DNA of 64,000 bases from positions 182,163 through 246,162 of the forward strand of contig JAQWGN010000010.1 of the NCBI GenBank assembly GCA_029238215.1, written 5' to 3'. Every line of letters starts with the position of its first letter. The first letter of the stretch is position 1. Below the pieces are notes generated by a model. That model ran no database searches. It saw only the letters and a program-made list of their open reading frames with translations, and had not been told where the DNA came from. Source of the stretch: Flavobacteriaceae bacterium (GTDB lineage: Bacteria > Bacteroidota > Bacteroidia > Flavobacteriales > Flavobacteriaceae). Of this stretch, positions 26,447-35,233 are shown piece after piece. Position numbers and translations under genes: made by a program.

Positions 26447-26803
26447 TTATTTGTTTTTATCTGCTTGTTTTCGTGCTTCATTTGACAATGCCATCATTTC
26501 TCTTGATGTTTTCTTGTCATATTTTTGAGCAAGTTTTTCTTGTGCTTTTGCGTATTCGTCTTTATAAATTGCTCTTTTATCTTCCGTGCTAAGATTTTTT
26601 CCTTTTACACGTTTGCTTGCTCCAACAACACGATCTAACATTACTTGCATGACAAAAGCTTTGTCGTCGTCATTGAGGTCCATTTTTTCAGAAATATAGT
26701 CTGCAAAAACTGCCGCACGCTCTACTTGATGTTTTGGTGGATTCTGTGCTTGAACTCCAAACGTAAAAGCAATTAATAGAATAAGTAAACTAATTTTTTT
26801 CAT
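26447..26803 (-). CDS. Small exported helical protein, unknown function
   Basis: A 118-residue protein that I do not recognise at family level. It has a clear signal peptide (residues 1-19, VQAQ cleavage site). The mature part is rich in Lys, Asp and Ala and appears wholly alpha-helical (VFADYISEKMDLNDDDKAF, EYAKAQEKLAQKYDKK), somewhat like periplasmic Spy/CpxP-type or DUF-type small helical proteins. It lies 12 nt upstream of the GH5 gene and 46 nt after a T9SS protein within the PUL operon, so it is probably co-expressed. A periplasmic chaperone or binding helper role is possible, but nothing in the sequence proves it. Confidence 0.75.
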   Translation of the reverse strand: MKKISLLILLIAFTFGVQAQNPPKHQVERAAVFADYISEKMDLNDDDKAFVMQVMLDRVVGASKRVKGKNLSTEDKRAIYKDEYAKAQEKLAQKYDKKTSREMMALSNEARKQADKNK

Positions 26804-26849
26804 AATATATTGATATTATTTCAGCAACAATCTGCTTTAAAGTATATGT

Positions 26850-27845
26850 TTATTTTTTTAAGATTTTAAAAGCTTTACCCTTATTTAAACGTGCAAAATA
26901 AACCCCACTTTTCAATGTGCTTACGTCAATTTTCTCGTTTTGTGATTGAATACGAATTGACTTCACATGTTTTCCTACCACATTAAACAATTCAACGGTA
27001 TCGTTGATAGAAGCATTGCTGATAATTATGTGGTCTTTTACAGGGTTAGGGTAGATGCTAAAATCGGCATCTGACATGGATCTCTTTGATAGCGTATTTT
27101 CATAGTCACCTGTTGAAATTTTCACCTGATCAATGACATAATTATCTCCAGCCCCTAATAGCTTCATGCTTATTTGTAGATGATCAATTTTAACACCTGT
27201 TATTGCTGCTGGTGTTGCACCCGAAACTCCGCCAAAATTGTAGAAAAATTCACCTGTTGGAGCACCATTCCAAATTTCATACGTATTGTTATCGAAATCT
27301 AACGTAATTCCTACATTTTGAGTGGAATCATTTATTAAAGTATTAGGGCCAAAATGCCCACCGCTTTTTTGGGTTCCATTCGCATTAGCTGCGTAAACAT
27401 TGCTAATTATTCTAGCTTTTAGATCTGGATCAGGATTACCACTCACTTTGTTTTCTTCAAGTTTTAAGGTGGCAATATTATTATTGCTAGCATCTCTAAC
27501 TCTCAGCTGAAAATGTGAGGTACTTGCCGTAGTGATATCCCAGCTTTTATAAGCAATTGAAAGGTGTACTTTTCCAGAGCCTCCTAAGTCTAAGCCTTCT
27601 AAATATTTTGCTGAAAAACCAGATGTAGAACCATCATCATCAACAGTAACTGCATTATCATCTAAGACGGGGTCTACAACATTTCCATTCAGGAAATTCC
27701 CTATATTTTTATTGCCCTCACCTGTGTAGGTTGTTTCTGTTAGTTCACCAGATTCATTAGTAAAATCCCAAAGGGCGATTATTGTTTCTTGGGCTGAAAG
27801 TGTAAAACTGAAAAGTATAAATAGTATTGTATATAAATGTTTCAT
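26850..27845 (-). CDS. T9SS-exported beta-sandwich protein, candidate glycan-binding protein
   Basis: A 331-residue secreted protein. Signal peptide ~1-17 (SFTLSAQE). Residues ~20-245 look like an all-beta lectin-like or CBM-like domain (ALWDFTNESGEL ... YVIDQVKISTGDYE) without a recognisable catalytic motif. Residues ~260-331 are a type A sorting domain (FSIYPNPVKDHIII ... KSGVYFARLNKGKAFKILKK). It directly follows SusD, the position usually taken by a SusE/SusF-type surface glycan-binding lipoprotein, so that role is inferred. The frame extends nine codons upstream to 27872, through a hairpin arm; the ATG at 27845 is chosen for its signal peptide. Confidence 0.8.
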   Translation of the reverse strand: MKHLYTILFILFSFTLSAQETIIALWDFTNESGELTETTYTGEGNKNIGNFLNGNVVDPVLDDNAVTVDDDGSTSGFSAKYLEGLDLGGSGKVHLSIAYKSWDITTASTSHFQLRVRDASNNNIATLKLEENKVSGNPDPDLKARIISNVYAANANGTQKSGGHFGPNTLINDSTQNVGITLDFDNNTYEIWNGAPTGEFFYNFGGVSGATPAAITGVKIDHLQISMKLLGAGDNYVIDQVKISTGDYENTLSKRSMSDADFSIYPNPVKDHIIISNASINDTVELFNVVGKHVKSIRIQSQNEKIDVSTLKSGVYFARLNKGKAFKILKK

Positions 27846-27861
27846 AATTATAAAATAAATT

Positions 27862-27901
27862 AAATCATCCACTGTGCGTATTAATTCACAGTGGATGATT
27901 T
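27862..27901 (-). terminator. Perfect 15-bp intra-operon hairpin after susD
   Basis: AAATCATCCACTGTG (27862-27876) and its exact complement (27887-27901) enclose a 10-nt loop, starting 5 nt after the susD stop. On the minus strand the hairpin ends in ATTT with no long T run. It may act as a partial terminator or as an mRNA 3'-end stabiliser for susCD rather than a full stop, since the same operon appears to continue. Confidence 0.65.
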
Positions 27902-27906
27902 GTTAG

Positions 27907-29457
27907 TTAATCTAAAAGTTCATTTGTGTTTAATTCACTTTGTGGGAAAGGTAATTTCATTACTTCATTTTCGTCCTCAGAAAGTGTTAAGTCTCTGTCA
28001 GCAACATAATGTGCTGTTCCAATTAAGTCATTGTGTCTTTTTATAGTATTCGTTAAGAAATACTGAAATCCACGACGGCGGTTGTGGTGAAAATCTTCAC
28101 CCTCGCCTAATACTTCAAACTTATATTCATCCATAATGGCATCTCTAAACGCATCTTTGCCTAGTGCATATTCTGGTCTTGCAGTTACTCCTGCGCGATC
28201 TAGAACTTCTTCAAGGTAAATCATCTTTTCAGCATCTTTATCGAGCTCATTAGAAATCTCAGCCAACATCAATAACAATTCTCCATATCTGTAAATTATG
28301 ATATTTTGGTCGTTAAATTGATTTTGATGTGTTGGTTCTTTTTCAGCGAATTTAAAAAAGTACGGATGTGCATTTCTAAAGTTATTTCGCGAACGATTTG
28401 GATATACATTCACAGTATTTCCATTTGCAGCGTGGGTCCATGAAGTAAGGTAGGTTCCAGCGATTCTTTTATCGCCTGGATATACAGCAACGTGATAATC
28501 ATACACACTAGCCATAACACTTAACCAGCCGAAATGCATTCCAACTTTATATTTAAATGGGGTATAGTTTCTTCCCATTTGTGAATTGTTTGCTGCTTCA
28601 GAAATTTGTAATTCGAATATTGACTCCGATGTATTCTCCTCTTGTCTTGAATCAAACAAATTTGCATATTCAGTAACTAGGCTATAGGCTCCTTTAGGGC
28701 CGCTAGCGCCATAAACTTTGATAGCCTCATCGTAAGCCATTTGCCAGTATTCAGATTCACTTAATTCTGGACTTCCCAGTGTAGTTGATGTTGCTAAAGT
28801 CATATACACTTTTGCAAGCAACATTTCAGCAGCACTTTTTGTAGGGTATCCTATTCCAGAATTTCCATTCATTAAACCTTGAGCCATTTTAGCATCTGCG
28901 ATAATTTGCGTGTAAACATCATTTTCAGCAGAGAGTGGTAAAGAAAAGTTTGTCGATGAAGGTAACTCTGTCCAAAGTGGTACATCTCCGTATAAACGAA
29001 CTAGGTAGTAATATGCCCATGATCTAACAAAATAAGCATGACCAGCCACATCATCCAGTTCATTGCTTTGTCCAGTTTGAACATTCGCAATTGCCGCATT
29101 ACATCTTGAGATAGTACTATATAAACGTCCCCAAAGCAAATCATTGTCCGTGTCAGCCGTTGGCTTTAAAGACATTAATGTTCTGTTAAAAAGATTCGTA
29201 ACATTATTACCACTTCTTCCTGTACCAAATGTTCCAGAGAATCCGTTTGCAATAAAGTAACGTCTTTCTTGAGCGTCATAATTAGTGAGCCCTTCATAAA
29301 TTCCATCACGTGCAGACTGAGCCGTGCTTACGGAATTATAAATGGAAGCGTCTAAAAATATTGGTTCTTCATCAAGTTCACAAGACAAGAACGTCAAAAT
29401 GGATAAAGAGAATATAAGTTGTTTATATAAACTCTTAGTTATTAATGTATTTTTCAT
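27907..29457 (-). CDS. susD: SusD/RagB-family outer-membrane glycan-binding lipoprotein
   Basis: A 516-residue surface lipoprotein that caps the SusC channel and binds the oligosaccharide. The lipoprotein signal ends LTFLSC (Cys26). SusD features: N-terminal TPR-like helices (YNSVSTAQSARDGIYEGLTNY, NAAIANVQ, YYLVRLYGDVPLWTE), AEMLLAKVYMTLA, and the C-terminal IYRYGELLLMLAEISNELD ... EYKFEVLGEGEDFHHNRRRG segment typical of the RagB/SusD family. It lies 11 nt after susC. The gene symbol denotes the family; the substrate is inferred to be xylan-derived from the surrounding enzymes. Confidence 0.96.
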   Translation of the reverse strand: MKNTLITKSLYKQLIFSLSILTFLSCELDEEPIFLDASIYNSVSTAQSARDGIYEGLTNYDAQERRYFIANGFSGTFGTGRSGNNVTNLFNRTLMSLKPTADTDNDLLWGRLYSTISRCNAAIANVQTGQSNELDDVAGHAYFVRSWAYYYLVRLYGDVPLWTELPSSTNFSLPLSAENDVYTQIIADAKMAQGLMNGNSGIGYPTKSAAEMLLAKVYMTLATSTTLGSPELSESEYWQMAYDEAIKVYGASGPKGAYSLVTEYANLFDSRQEENTSESIFELQISEAANNSQMGRNYTPFKYKVGMHFGWLSVMASVYDYHVAVYPGDKRIAGTYLTSWTHAANGNTVNVYPNRSRNNFRNAHPYFFKFAEKEPTHQNQFNDQNIIIYRYGELLLMLAEISNELDKDAEKMIYLEEVLDRAGVTARPEYALGKDAFRDAIMDEYKFEVLGEGEDFHHNRRRGFQYFLTNTIKRHNDLIGTAHYVADRDLTLSEDENEVMKLPFPQSELNTNELLD

Positions 29458-29468
29458 AATTCTTAAAA

Positions 29469-32400
29469 TTAAAAGTTGATGTTAACTCCTACTAGGAGAT
29501 TTGTTGAATTGGGAGGTCCGTTCCAGTCTACCCCTTGAATGAGTCCCGTCCACATAAAGCTCGTTACTTCAGGATCATATCCACTGTATTTGGTCCATGT
29601 AAACAAGTTTTGACCAGTTACAAATATATTTACACTCTGAATATTGAGTAATTTAGAATTGATGATATTGTCTGGCAGTTGGTAATTTACAGTAACGTTA
29701 TTAAGCCTTAGGAAACTACCATCTTCAATAATGTTTTCCAACATATAATTGTTGTTTTGCGTAGTATACCCAATTCGAGGTTGTGTCGTATCGGTATTTG
29801 TTGGACTCCATGCATTTGTATAGGATCCAGGGAAAACATTTCTTGTATATGTAGCACCGCCCATACCGTTGTCTCCTTCAGCCATACCTAAGGTATAGTT
29901 CCAGCCATTTGCAATCTCGTTTCCTTGAACTCCATTAAACAATGCACTAATAGATAACTTTTTATAACGCATGTTTAGGTTAAACCCATAAACAAAGTCA
30001 GGATTTGGATTACCAATAATTGTGGTGTCAAGCTCATCAATACTGCCATCTTCATTAAGATCTACAATCTTAATGTCACCCGCTTGCGCTCCATTTACTG
30101 GGTATGTGGCTACATCTTCAGCTTGTACTAGACCATCAGTTTTCCAGCCATAGAATAAAGCTGCTTCTTGTCCTTCCATGAAAATATTGGCAGCATGTTT
30201 AAAAATATTCCCTCTACTTACTTGTTGACCGATGTAGTAAGGCATTTCGTGATATTCAGTTCCTTCATGAATACTTTGACTAAACACCTCACCAGCTGGT
30301 AGGCCTAAATTTGTAATTTTAGTTTTATTGTGCGCGATATTACCACCGAAAGAAAAGTCAAAATCATCCGTTTGAACTGCGTCGAAATTAAATCCAACTT
30401 CGATTCCTTTATTTTCAAGTTCACCTCTATTGATTAGGATATTACTAAATCCAGAGGATGTTGGAATTGGCGCGTTCTGAAGAAGGTCTTTTGTAACCTT
30501 TTCATATACATCAATGGTGGCAGTTGCTCTACCGCCTAAAAATTCAAGATCTAAACCAAGGTTTAACTGTTCCGTCGTTTCCCATGTTAAGTCTGGATTA
30601 GCAAGGTTGTTGAGTAATAATGGAATTGTTGTTCCATTTCCAGGCGTACCATAGATGGAATCCGGGTCGGATCCGTAATTTGATAACGTCCCGTATGGTC
30701 CTATTCCATGGTTTCCAATTTGTCCCCAACCTGCACGAATTTTAAAGTTTGAGTCATCACCTAGGTCATTTCTGTAAGCAAAAGCAAATGACGGGAAGAA
30801 CCCATAACGATTCGCTTCTTTAAATTTAGAGACACCGTCTCTTCTAAAACTTGCCGTAAAAATATATTTGTCTTGGAATGTATAATTAAAGCGTCCAAGA
30901 ATAGAAAACATCTTTTGATCTCTTGCAATATCTGCTAGAGGAGTAAGAATGTTTTGCCCTAAAAAAGGTTGTTTTGTTGTAAGCTCATACGTATCAAAGC
31001 CAGAAACAGAATACACACTATTAGTAATGTCTCTAACATCATAGGTAACTCCTAATGTTGCATTTAAACGGTGATTTCTGTTAAAGTTTCTATTAAATCG
31101 CAAGAAATTGTTAACCTGGTACGAAGTTGATGTTGTACCCCCAATTTGTAGCAGTCCAAAATTTGTTCTTCCCTGAAAAGTTGTAGGACCATAAAAACGT
31201 CTTCTTTCTTTGTCTCTTTTGTTCCCACCAAAACGGATTTCATAGCTAAGACCTTTTACAGGAAGTTTATACTTAAGACTAAGGTTAACAAACAATCTAT
31301 TTTCTACGGATTCATCATGGAAATCATTTATCCATGCAAATGGATTAGCTTGATTATCATCAGGCCCATCAAGACCTTCTGTAAGCTCATCATCGTATAT
31401 TACTGACGCATCAGATAGATCACCATATGATACTTTATATATAGGTCTAAAAGAAAGAGTATTTCTAACGAAACTTTGATAGTTTCCTATAAGGTCTCCT
31501 CCTTCACTAAAGTCAGAATCTGAAAAGAATGCACTGACTCGAGCATCAAGGGTAAGGTTGTCATTTAATTTTTGATTGAGGTTAATTCTTAAATCACCAC
31601 TTTTAAATTGTGAGTTGTCGACTAAACCTCTTTGGTCATTAAACCCTGCAGATACATAGTAAGTTCCGTTATCACTACCGCCAGAATATGAAACACCAAA
31701 ATTATTGCTAACACCAACTTTATAGACTTCGTCTTGCCAGTCGTATATTTGGACAGGGGTGTCAATTTTAACAGGCGCAGAGTCATAGTTTTCGTATCCA
31801 TAAATAGTATTTCCTTCAACAAGCCAATGCGGATTTTTTCCTGCGATGCTATTGGCTTCATTGCTGTAGTTAGCATAGCTAATTGGATCCAAGACATCAA
31901 GCTTGTTAGAAACAGTACGATACGAACTGTTGAAGTAAGCATTTACTTTTCCTTTTTCATTTGTGCCTTTTTTGGTAGTAATAAGAATAACACCATTTGC
32001 CCCACGCGATCCGTAGATAGCAGTAGCACTTGCATCTTTAAGCACTTCAATACGTTCTATATCTCGGGGATTTATTCCGTTCAAACCACTTTGACGTTCT
32101 TGGCCCGTGTTTCCACCTCCAACGGCTTCAACATCTTCGCCTGCAGATGCAACGATAATTCCATCAACCACATATAAAGGCTCGTTATTACCACGTAAGC
32201 TGTTTGTTCCTCTAATACGTACACTAATACCTGAATTTGGATTTGCATTGTTTTGAGTCACTTGAACCCCAGAGGCACGCCCTTGGAGTAATTGATCAAC
32301 AGTGGTAGATTGTCTAGAGATGTCGTCAGCAACTTTAATGGATGCAACCGCACCAGACAAATCCTTTTTAAGGATAGTTCCGTAGCCGATTACAACGACT

Positions 32401-32702
32401 TCATCTAGTTTAGAAACATCAGGATCTAATGTGACTGTGACGTTGTAGTTGTTTGTTATTTTAACTTCTTCAGAAATAAATCCTATATAAGATACCACAA
32501 TAGTATCTTGATCATTATTTAAAGAAATAGAGAAATTACCATCAAAATCTGATATAGCTCCAACAGAGTCGGAATTTTTAACTTGAATGGTTGCACCAGG
32601 AAGTGGCGCGCCTTGATTGTCAACAACTGTTCCAGTTATCGACTTCCCTTGAGCTAAAACTAGCATTGGGATTAATATAAAAATATGCAGTAAATATTTC
32701 AT
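29469..32702 (-). CDS. susC: SusC/RagA-family TonB-dependent outer-membrane transporter
   Basis: A 1077-residue outer-membrane beta-barrel importing oligosaccharides with TonB energy. In order: signal peptide (1-~18), CarboxypepD_reg-like domain (~20-95; GTVVDNQGAPLPGATIQVKN), TonB-box region and plug domain (~100-230; DEVVVIGYGTILKKDLSGAV, IRGTNSLRGNNEPLYVVDG, DASATAIYGSRGANGVILI), and the 22-strand barrel ending in a terminal aromatic residue (LLVGVNINF). All are standard for SusC. It precedes susD by 11 nt. The upstream 114 bp separate it from the beta-helix gene and may contain its own promoter; no clear consensus was seen. Confidence 0.97.
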   Translation of the reverse strand: MKYLLHIFILIPMLVLAQGKSITGTVVDNQGAPLPGATIQVKNSDSVGAISDFDGNFSISLNNDQDTIVVSYIGFISEEVKITNNYNVTVTLDPDVSKLDEVVVIGYGTILKKDLSGAVASIKVADDISRQSTTVDQLLQGRASGVQVTQNNANPNSGISVRIRGTNSLRGNNEPLYVVDGIIVASAGEDVEAVGGGNTGQERQSGLNGINPRDIERIEVLKDASATAIYGSRGANGVILITTKKGTNEKGKVNAYFNSSYRTVSNKLDVLDPISYANYSNEANSIAGKNPHWLVEGNTIYGYENYDSAPVKIDTPVQIYDWQDEVYKVGVSNNFGVSYSGGSDNGTYYVSAGFNDQRGLVDNSQFKSGDLRINLNQKLNDNLTLDARVSAFFSDSDFSEGGDLIGNYQSFVRNTLSFRPIYKVSYGDLSDASVIYDDELTEGLDGPDDNQANPFAWINDFHDESVENRLFVNLSLKYKLPVKGLSYEIRFGGNKRDKERRRFYGPTTFQGRTNFGLLQIGGTTSTSYQVNNFLRFNRNFNRNHRLNATLGVTYDVRDITNSVYSVSGFDTYELTTKQPFLGQNILTPLADIARDQKMFSILGRFNYTFQDKYIFTASFRRDGVSKFKEANRYGFFPSFAFAYRNDLGDDSNFKIRAGWGQIGNHGIGPYGTLSNYGSDPDSIYGTPGNGTTIPLLLNNLANPDLTWETTEQLNLGLDLEFLGGRATATIDVYEKVTKDLLQNAPIPTSSGFSNILINRGELENKGIEVGFNFDAVQTDDFDFSFGGNIAHNKTKITNLGLPAGEVFSQSIHEGTEYHEMPYYIGQQVSRGNIFKHAANIFMEGQEAALFYGWKTDGLVQAEDVATYPVNGAQAGDIKIVDLNEDGSIDELDTTIIGNPNPDFVYGFNLNMRYKKLSISALFNGVQGNEIANGWNYTLGMAEGDNGMGGATYTRNVFPGSYTNAWSPTNTDTTQPRIGYTTQNNNYMLENIIEDGSFLRLNNVTVNYQLPDNIINSKLLNIQSVNIFVTGQNLFTWTKYSGYDPEVTSFMWTGLIQGVDWNGPPNSTNLLVGVNINF

Positions 32703-32816
32703 TGTTGGTTATTATTTAGTTGTAAAATTATCAATGTTATATTTTTAATAATATAATGTATCATTTTTAAAATAGAACATTTGCGTCATTTGAATACAAA
32801 AAGGTCAAATTAAACC

Positions 32817-35102
32817 TTATTTCTTTATAAATTTAAAGGAGTTGTTATTGCCTGATATGTTAAGTATTACGAAATATAATCCATCACGTAAAGCTGATAC
32901 ATCAAGAATAACTTCTTTTGAAGATTGTTTGTATTGTTTTTCAATTTGATGTTGTTTACCCAAAACATCAAACACTTTGATATCATTAACCGCTATTTGA
33001 TTGGTAATGGTTATGCTCTTTGAGGTTGGGTTTGGATACACTATACTTTTTTCCCCTTTAACAAGGTCTTTAGTAGTTAAAGGCTGCTGAAATTCATAGG
33101 CACCTATATCCACAACATCACTAGCATTAGAAAAGTTTGCTTCAGGTGATCCTTGGGTTACTAATGAAAAATCATCAATAAAATAATCAACACCAACTCC
33201 ATTTGATACCGCTGGTCCTTTGACGTAAACAAAACTATCATCTGCAGCTGCATGGGTGTAATCAGCACTTAATCGTGTCCATTGAGTACTAGAAAGTGTG
33301 GTATTATTTCCTAGTGAAATATAGGTGCTTTCCCCTCCAGTGGTTTGCTTTACAGTTAATTGAGCCGAACCAGTAGTATTTGCAGCTAATTTTGCCCACA
33401 CATAAAACGTGTAGGACTCGCCAGCTGTTAAAAGCCCGTTTAAGTCAAGTTTTGGACTGTGCCAATTTAATGTACGTCCTGTAGTTAACAAGCTGCTCTC
33501 TCCAGTTTTTGCTGTTTCAGTAGCTATTTCAACCGTAGAACCAAAGGATGTCCATCCACCTGTTGAGCCTTCAAAGCTTGATGATGATGTCGTATTTGAG
33601 TCATTACTAGGTCTTGGGTTTCCGATAATATCGTTAACAGGCGTGTAGTTTGGGCTACCTGCATCAATAGCTGAAGACCCAGGCGCCAATGAAAAATCGG
33701 TTCCATCAAGGTAGTTTGCCCAACCCAAAATGGATGTTGCATCATCTTCTGTAGTTGGAGCATTAACAAACTCAGGCATAACACCGATGATGTTTGCTGG
33801 CTCCTGATCGCCTGGATAAGAAACTGTTCCGTTATAAAAAAGATTATTTGTGGCTATTTTGGTTCCTGAAATATTGGGGAGCTGCAACGCAGAGAATTCA
33901 GTATCACGGGTAACCACAATATTATTGGCAACCGTTATGTTTTTAATTTTATTGGCTTTAATTCCTCCAACTTTTTGACCACGATGTGCCGTATTGCCTT
34001 CTAAAACAGAGATATCTTGAATAATTTCATGTACTCCGTTAAAGAAAATGGTGTTGTTTTGAATGATTCCTGTTGCACCCAAGGAATGATCAAAGTTTAT
34101 TCCGTTTTTACCATTATTAACGCAAAGGTTATTTTCAAATAAGAAAGTCCCCAAATAATTATCATCACTTCGTGTTACATAAAGCCCTTGTCCGTCCCAT
34201 ATACTGGTAAATGAAGAGCTTCCATAATTTGGATTTTCATTTCCCGAATTATCGGGTAATTGAGTCACGTAAAATAGAATCCGGTTCCAATTGTTGTAAA
34301 CCGTATTCCCACGCATTATCATTTTAATGTCGGTTCCGTTATCTCCGCTTGCTGCAATGGTTTCGGCAAATACGATAGCACTGGATGCGGAAGACGTCCA
34401 CCAAGTCGCATTATAGACCGTGTTGTTTTCTATAGTTATGTGGTCGCTGTCGTTAAAGCGTATGGCAGAACCTGGGGTGTCATGCACGATGTTATTTCTG
34501 ATAATCACATGGTTGTGCGCCGTATAGCCCCCCCAAATTCCTTTTCCTGAAAAATAACTGTGATTGTAGTTTGTGTTAGCATTGCCATCTTCTGCTAGTT
34601 CAATTTTATAATTTCTGTCAACTACCGCCAAATCATAACTAATAGCTGCTGAAGGCCCTTCGACTTCAAACCCTTCAATGATAATATAACTAGAGTTCCC
34701 CGAAATTAATATGCCACCTTTGCCATCAAACTGAATTTTGGGTGTATGATTCGGATAGTTTCTCAATGTAATGTAGCCTTGACTTGCACTCCCTGATTTA
34801 TCAATAGTTACCACATGTGGATTGTTCATGTTGGTGCTTAACGCACCATTTGTACTGGAGGGGCTTGCCGAGCCATAATTATTATTTTGATAAGTGCCGT
34901 TCATTACAAATACGGTACCTCCTGCACTTACTTCAGTAACCCCCTTGTTTATGGTCTTAAATGGAGCTGCTTCAGATCCATCATTCGAATCTAAGCCTGT
35001 ATCAACAGAGACATAATAATTTTGAGCGTTTAATCCTATGCCACTTAGCAAGAGGCATAAGATTATTGTAGAATACAGAAATTTCCCCATTTTTATTTTC
35101 AT
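32817..35102 (-). CDS. Secreted right-handed parallel beta-helix protein with CBM-like and T9SS domains
   Basis: A 761-residue secreted protein. Signal peptide ~1-27. Residues ~28-490 are a parallel beta-helix: the entry DTGLDSNDGSEAAPFKTI is typical of pectate-lyase-like folds, followed by repeated coils (VIIRNNIVHDTPGSAIRF, ITIENNTVYNAT, FLFENNLCVNNGKNGINF, ITVANNIVVT). Residues ~500-650 form a CBM-like beta-sandwich (SSSFEGSTGGWTSFGS ... YFIDDFSL). The end is a type A sorting domain (YPNPTSKSITI ... GLYFVIL). No subfamily-specific catalytic residues were recognised. Beta-helix enzymes include polysaccharide lyases and the GH120 xylosidases, so a xylan-active enzyme is possible. Upstream in-frame ATG at 35123 is an alternative start. 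Confidence 0.82.
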   Translation of the reverse strand: MKIKMGKFLYSTIILCLLLSGIGLNAQNYYVSVDTGLDSNDGSEAAPFKTINKGVTEVSAGGTVFVMNGTYQNNNYGSASPSSTNGALSTNMNNPHVVTIDKSGSASQGYITLRNYPNHTPKIQFDGKGGILISGNSSYIIIEGFEVEGPSAAISYDLAVVDRNYKIELAEDGNANTNYNHSYFSGKGIWGGYTAHNHVIIRNNIVHDTPGSAIRFNDSDHITIENNTVYNATWWTSSASSAIVFAETIAASGDNGTDIKMIMRGNTVYNNWNRILFYVTQLPDNSGNENPNYGSSSFTSIWDGQGLYVTRSDDNYLGTFLFENNLCVNNGKNGINFDHSLGATGIIQNNTIFFNGVHEIIQDISVLEGNTAHRGQKVGGIKANKIKNITVANNIVVTRDTEFSALQLPNISGTKIATNNLFYNGTVSYPGDQEPANIIGVMPEFVNAPTTEDDATSILGWANYLDGTDFSLAPGSSAIDAGSPNYTPVNDIIGNPRPSNDSNTTSSSSFEGSTGGWTSFGSTVEIATETAKTGESSLLTTGRTLNWHSPKLDLNGLLTAGESYTFYVWAKLAANTTGSAQLTVKQTTGGESTYISLGNNTTLSSTQWTRLSADYTHAAADDSFVYVKGPAVSNGVGVDYFIDDFSLVTQGSPEANFSNASDVVDIGAYEFQQPLTTKDLVKGEKSIVYPNPTSKSITITNQIAVNDIKVFDVLGKQHQIEKQYKQSSKEVILDVSALRDGLYFVILNISGNNNSFKFIKK

Positions 35103-35233
35103 AAAACTTATTTTGTTAAGCATAGTAGTATTTTAAATTACAAACCATCCCAAATTTCATTTAACCAAAAAGCAGTTCTTAGTATTTATGATTTTTTAGG
35201 GCTACCCCGTTTAACTTCTTTGGTACTTAAGAA

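Noticed and set aside
31734..32177. 147-codon frame on the plus strand opposite susC
   Set aside because: It is fully antisense to the N-terminal plug region of susC, has no recognisable domain and has low-complexity composition expected of a shadow frame.
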